Source of the DNA: Diorhabda sublineata
Lineage: Eukaryota; Arthropoda; Insecta; Coleoptera; Chrysomelidae
Direction of reading: 5' to 3'
NCBI RefSeq assembly: GCF_026230105.1
Contig: NC_079476.1
Location: 39,980,559-40,044,558 of the forward strand
DNA length: 64,000 bases
The first letter of the stretch is position 1; each line of letters starts with the position of its first letter. This document shows, piece after piece, positions 61,131 to 64,000 of this stretch. The notes below the pieces were generated by a model. The model was not told the DNA's origin. It ran no database searches and was given only the letters and a program-made list of their open reading frames with translations. Position numbers and translations under genes: made by a program.

Positions 61131-61386
61131 CATTTAATAAATTATTCTTTGAAACTTTTTACATAACCTCTTTCCATAACTGAAATATATGAAGGTTATG
61201 AAAAATGTGACGTTTCCTAATGTCAAAGAGTGACGTGAAGTGTCACATTTGATAATTTTCAAACGTGACATTGACAGTGGAACTACTTTTAAGTTAGATT
61301 TTGATTCTTCTAGACCTTATATTCGGTTAGTGTATAAAAATAAATTAACATTCAGTATATGGAGGTTATGAATAAATATATTTTTT
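61131..61386 (+). repeat. Dispersed ~265-bp repeat, copy 2
   Basis: Second copy of the repeat at 54836-55105, same orientation, about 6.3 kb away. It retains aaggttatgaaaaatgtgac, tttcctaatgtcaaagagtg and a dyad around gtgacgtgaagtgtcac. The intervening DNA contains unrelated satellites and a mariner, so the pair need not be the ends of one element. Confidence 0.75.
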
Positions 61387-61391
61387 GAAGT

Positions 61392-61450
61392 AAATATTAC
61401 GAGGATGTGTCCGAAAGTACCTGGTTTGACCTAAGGATGGCGGTACTATT
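61392..61450 (+). mobile_element. Possible mariner terminal sequence
   Basis: ttacgaggatgtgtccgaaa with gtacctgg following resembles the TTACGAGGTGTGTxxAAAAAGTA terminus of some mariner elements. No partner terminus or transposase follows, so it is a lone end at best. Confidence 0.25.
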
Positions 61451-62165
61451 CATTGCAGTGTATAGTAAGAGAAAATAGTTTTTTATCCAATTTGAAACTT
61501 ATTTGAGTTATAGGTACAAGCTTCAACCGCTACACCTTTAATTAATTAATTATTTACGGGTCAACTTACTTTAAAAAATCTCATGTAAAACGATTCATTA
61601 TTCTAATTAAATCAATAAGTGACTAATGAGGCATTATAAATTCTGATGAATTCTAGAGTTTGAGTGAGTTACTTTGGGATTTAATAGGGAAATTATGAAT
61701 GAAATTGTTTTTGTTTATTGACAAATTTCATCAATATTATTTACATATCACATTTTTATCTTTAATAGAAAAATTTATGCTTCTTCATCTTGCCACACCT
61801 GAAATATTGATTATTCCATCAATATCTAAAGGAATTGCATAAATTTCAACTAAGTGAAGCCATAAAAATATTATACGATCATAAAGAAGGTATTCCTATC
61901 AACATAATTTTGAATAAAAATAATTTGTTATCACGAAAACGACAGACATATTCTTTTTTATGATTTGCCGTACTTTTAGATTAATGGGAATCAAATCGCA
62001 CTTTCTAAAAATCAAAAACTTATCGATGATGTGCAATTTTCGAGTTAACTAATCAACTCAAAGTTACTAAAGCCAAATCTGGTGGATATTTTATGAGTAG
62101 CGCTGCAAAAGTCCGTTAAATTCTCAGAGATATGGTGTCACCTTTGGAAGTTTGTTGACTTCGTT
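61451..62165. other. AT-rich region, nothing recognised
   Basis: Possibly the 5' part of the pseudogene that follows, but no motif is readable. Confidence 0.3.
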
Positions 62166-62169
62166 AATT

Positions 62170-63070
62170 CTCCCTACTTGTCATATTTGCGGTGAATATA
62201 TAACCTGAAAGCCAAAAAAGGCTGATACACCTTACATTAAGGAGTGCTATCATGCATATTTCAACCTGGATATTCGCAACCAGGATAGATATTGGATGCC
62301 ACGCATCTGCTTCATCTCATGTCACAGAAATTTGACCAGTTGTATGTAGCAATAACATCAGGAATTGTTATTTTTGCTTGACCAATATCAAAGGCTTTTC
62401 GAGGAAATGGAAGCATACGGTTAAATACGCGGAGGTGTCTTCTGTGTCTCAAATGGAAAATTTATATTTGCTCAAAGAAAAAAATGGAGTTTTAAGTTCA
62501 AGACTCAAACAGTGAAAATCACAATTCATATGTTTGTTTTCTGAAGATAATTGTGAAGACAAGAAGCTTTGTAAATGAACATGAACCTCGTCATTGATTT
62601 CTGAAAGTCAAGCTTAAAGGCTGTACGTAAGCCAAGAACTATTAAGGTTCCAGGGCAAAAAATTTGGACAACGATCTGCAGTTAATCCCGAGAAGATAAT
62701 ATTACCATTATCACACATCAAATTGGAGCTAATCAAATTTTTTTTAAAATCTATCAATAAATATGGAAATGGTGTCAAATTTTTAGATTAAAAGTTTTCC
62801 TCTTTGAGTGACGTTGAAATATATAATAAATATTATAAATTAGGATATAGTATGTCCTTGAAAATACTTTTTACATTCCCTCGCGAAGTTTTTTCTGGAA
62901 AATATGGGCGCTTTAAGTGACGAACATGGAGAGCGCTTCCATGAAGATTTCGCCACAATTAAAAAGCGCTACCAATGAGCCCAGCAATGCTTGCAGACTT
63001 TTTTTGGTTTTCAATTGGAAACCAACCGGACTCCGGATGTAGAAGACATGTGAAACGATCTAAGAAAACA
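62170..63070 (+). pseudogene. Broken copy of a repeat-borne arthropod protein of unknown function
   Basis: The plus strand reads CHICGEYIT, then ADTPYIKECYHAYFNLDIRN with QDRYWMPRICFISCHRNL. This is a CxxC...CxxC-like N-terminal zinc-binding pattern. Later comes KPRTIKVPGQKIW. After a shift it reads HIKLELIKFFLKSINKYGNG and SLSDVEIYNKYYKLGYSMSL with KILFTFPREVFSGKYG. In another frame it reads MGALSDEHGERFHEDFATIK, then KRY. The combination HIKLxLxKxFxKxxxK, NMSLKIxFLHSHxxFFPxNxG and SDEHGERFHxD is, from general knowledge, a protein present in many copies in arthropod genomes and annotated as uncharacterised. Its biochemical role is unknown to me. At least four frameshifts or stops and a large internal deletion make this copy dead. 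It ends near 63070. Confidence 0.65.
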
Positions 63071-64000
63071 TGCTTTGTTAATACTGTAGATAAAAATCAT
63101 AAATAATTAAGATTTATCAAAATTCAATAAACATCATTAGTTCGTTGGAAAGTCCAATGAAAAATATTCAGTATTCCTCACAAGGATGTCAAACTCGGCG
63201 TGGTTTATCTGATATTGCAATTTCAGAGAGAATGTACATTCTTCAGAATTGTAATAGTGAACCACAAGTTACTTATACAGGAAGATTTGAGCTTAGTTTG
63301 GTACGGTTAGATCATTTAATTATGAAAAGTGTGTGTGTCATGAAATAACGTAAAAATTAACTTTTGTAAAAAATCTTCCACTCCATCCGCAATATTTTTT
63401 TGGGTACCAATTCAGATTGTAGATTAATAACTTTTTTTATTGATAAATTAAATTTCAAATAGATATTTGATGTCATTATCTTAATTTGACTGCTAGAAAT
63501 TTGTCCTCAAGTGATCAGAAACAACTTTAGTTGCTTGATTCTCCTTCCATTGATAATTATTTATTATATAATTATCAAGATCGTTTTGAAACAAAATGAT
63601 TTGAAAGACATTTTGAAATGAAAGTTTTGGGCATTAATGAGATAAAAGTTTAAAGATTCAAATTCTTTTTATTATATATTATTTCACTTTTCTTGAATAA
63701 CTTTGAGTTATCACAAACCGTTTTTATCCCAAGACTCAACATTCCGACTGAAATACCTATTTCTATATAGTGCGCATTAAAAATAATATCTATAATAAAG
63801 TTTCAATAATTGTATGATATAAATGACAGATCTTTCCGCCGGAGTCGAATAAACGATGCCCACATCATGTGAACGGCGACATATTTATCATTTTTTTTTC
63901 ACAAAGTGAATTATAAATATCATTGGCGTATAAATTGTCTATAATTTGTTCTTATTACGGCAATTTTACTCTGTTTACTAACAGCGGATTGCGCGGTATT
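63071..64000. other. AT-rich region to the right edge, nothing recognised
   Basis: A 67-codon plus-strand frame at 63145-63348 has no motif. No transposon or repeat identified. Confidence 0.35.

Noticed and set aside
54836..61386. One complete LTR retrotransposon bounded by the direct repeat pair
   Set aside because: The 6 kb between the copies holds a satellite and a mariner relic and no readable gag or pol. The pair is better described as dispersed copies until ends and target duplications are defined.
1..64000. tRNA or rRNA genes
   Set aside because: No B-box-like GGTTCGAxTCC with a matching A box and cloverleaf, and no rRNA-like conserved stretch, was found by eye on either strand.

Overview
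The window looks like intergenic or intronic DNA from an insect nuclear genome. It is strongly AT-rich and has no operons, no bacterial-type gene packing and no confident host exon. It does carry many decayed eukaryotic transposons of insect type: mariner, hAT, and several non-LTR retrotransposon lineages. It also holds four perfect TTAGG units, the canonical arthropod telomere motif. A beetle or similar holometabolous insect is plausible, but the sequence does not fix the order. No tRNA, rRNA, CRISPR array or intact protein gene was seen. The longest ATG-to-stop reading frame is under 180 codons and is unrecognised.

Layout, left to right. 0-8.7 kb: AT-rich unique sequence with a six-unit satellite at 4.3-5.5 kb whose spacing mostly alternates between 181 and 172 bp. 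8.7-19 kb: a lone hAT end (8711), an internally deleted mariner with both inverted repeats (10221-10739), a Jockey-like RT/RNase H relic (12.77-13.44 kb), an antisense RT relic (14.7-15.3 kb), a hAT transposase pseudogene with one terminus (16.96-18.01 kb) and a ~375-bp giant palindrome (18.64-19.02 kb). 22-33 kb: short mariner, RNase H and RT fragments, a near-full-length but broken mariner (25.76-26.63 kb), and RT relics at 29.06-29.83, 30.3-30.8 and 32.1-32.4 kb. 33-41 kb: mostly anonymous, with a protein-like repeat pair and the TTAGG tract (36.26 kb). 41-44 kb: a mariner 3' half, then a 2-kb array of three 650-bp dimers made from a retrotransposon polyprotein tail. 45-49 kb: RT, hAT and RT relics and a possible solo LTR. 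53-64 kb: mariner fragments, a direct repeat pair (54.8 and 61.1 kb), a 186-bp satellite (56.2-57.3 kb), a compositionally distinct island (59.4-59.8 kb), and a broken copy of a repeat-encoded arthropod protein of unknown function (62.2-63.1 kb).

The genes do not work together as a system. They are remnants of at least two hAT lineages, at least four mariner copies groups and several non-LTR families. All carry stops, frameshifts or deletions. The most unusual features are the retrotransposon-derived dimeric satellite, the long palindrome, the non-repetitive island at 59.4-59.8 kb, and the broken member of an uncharacterised repeat-borne gene family. All family calls rest on recognising motifs by eye in translated sequence; no database search was run.
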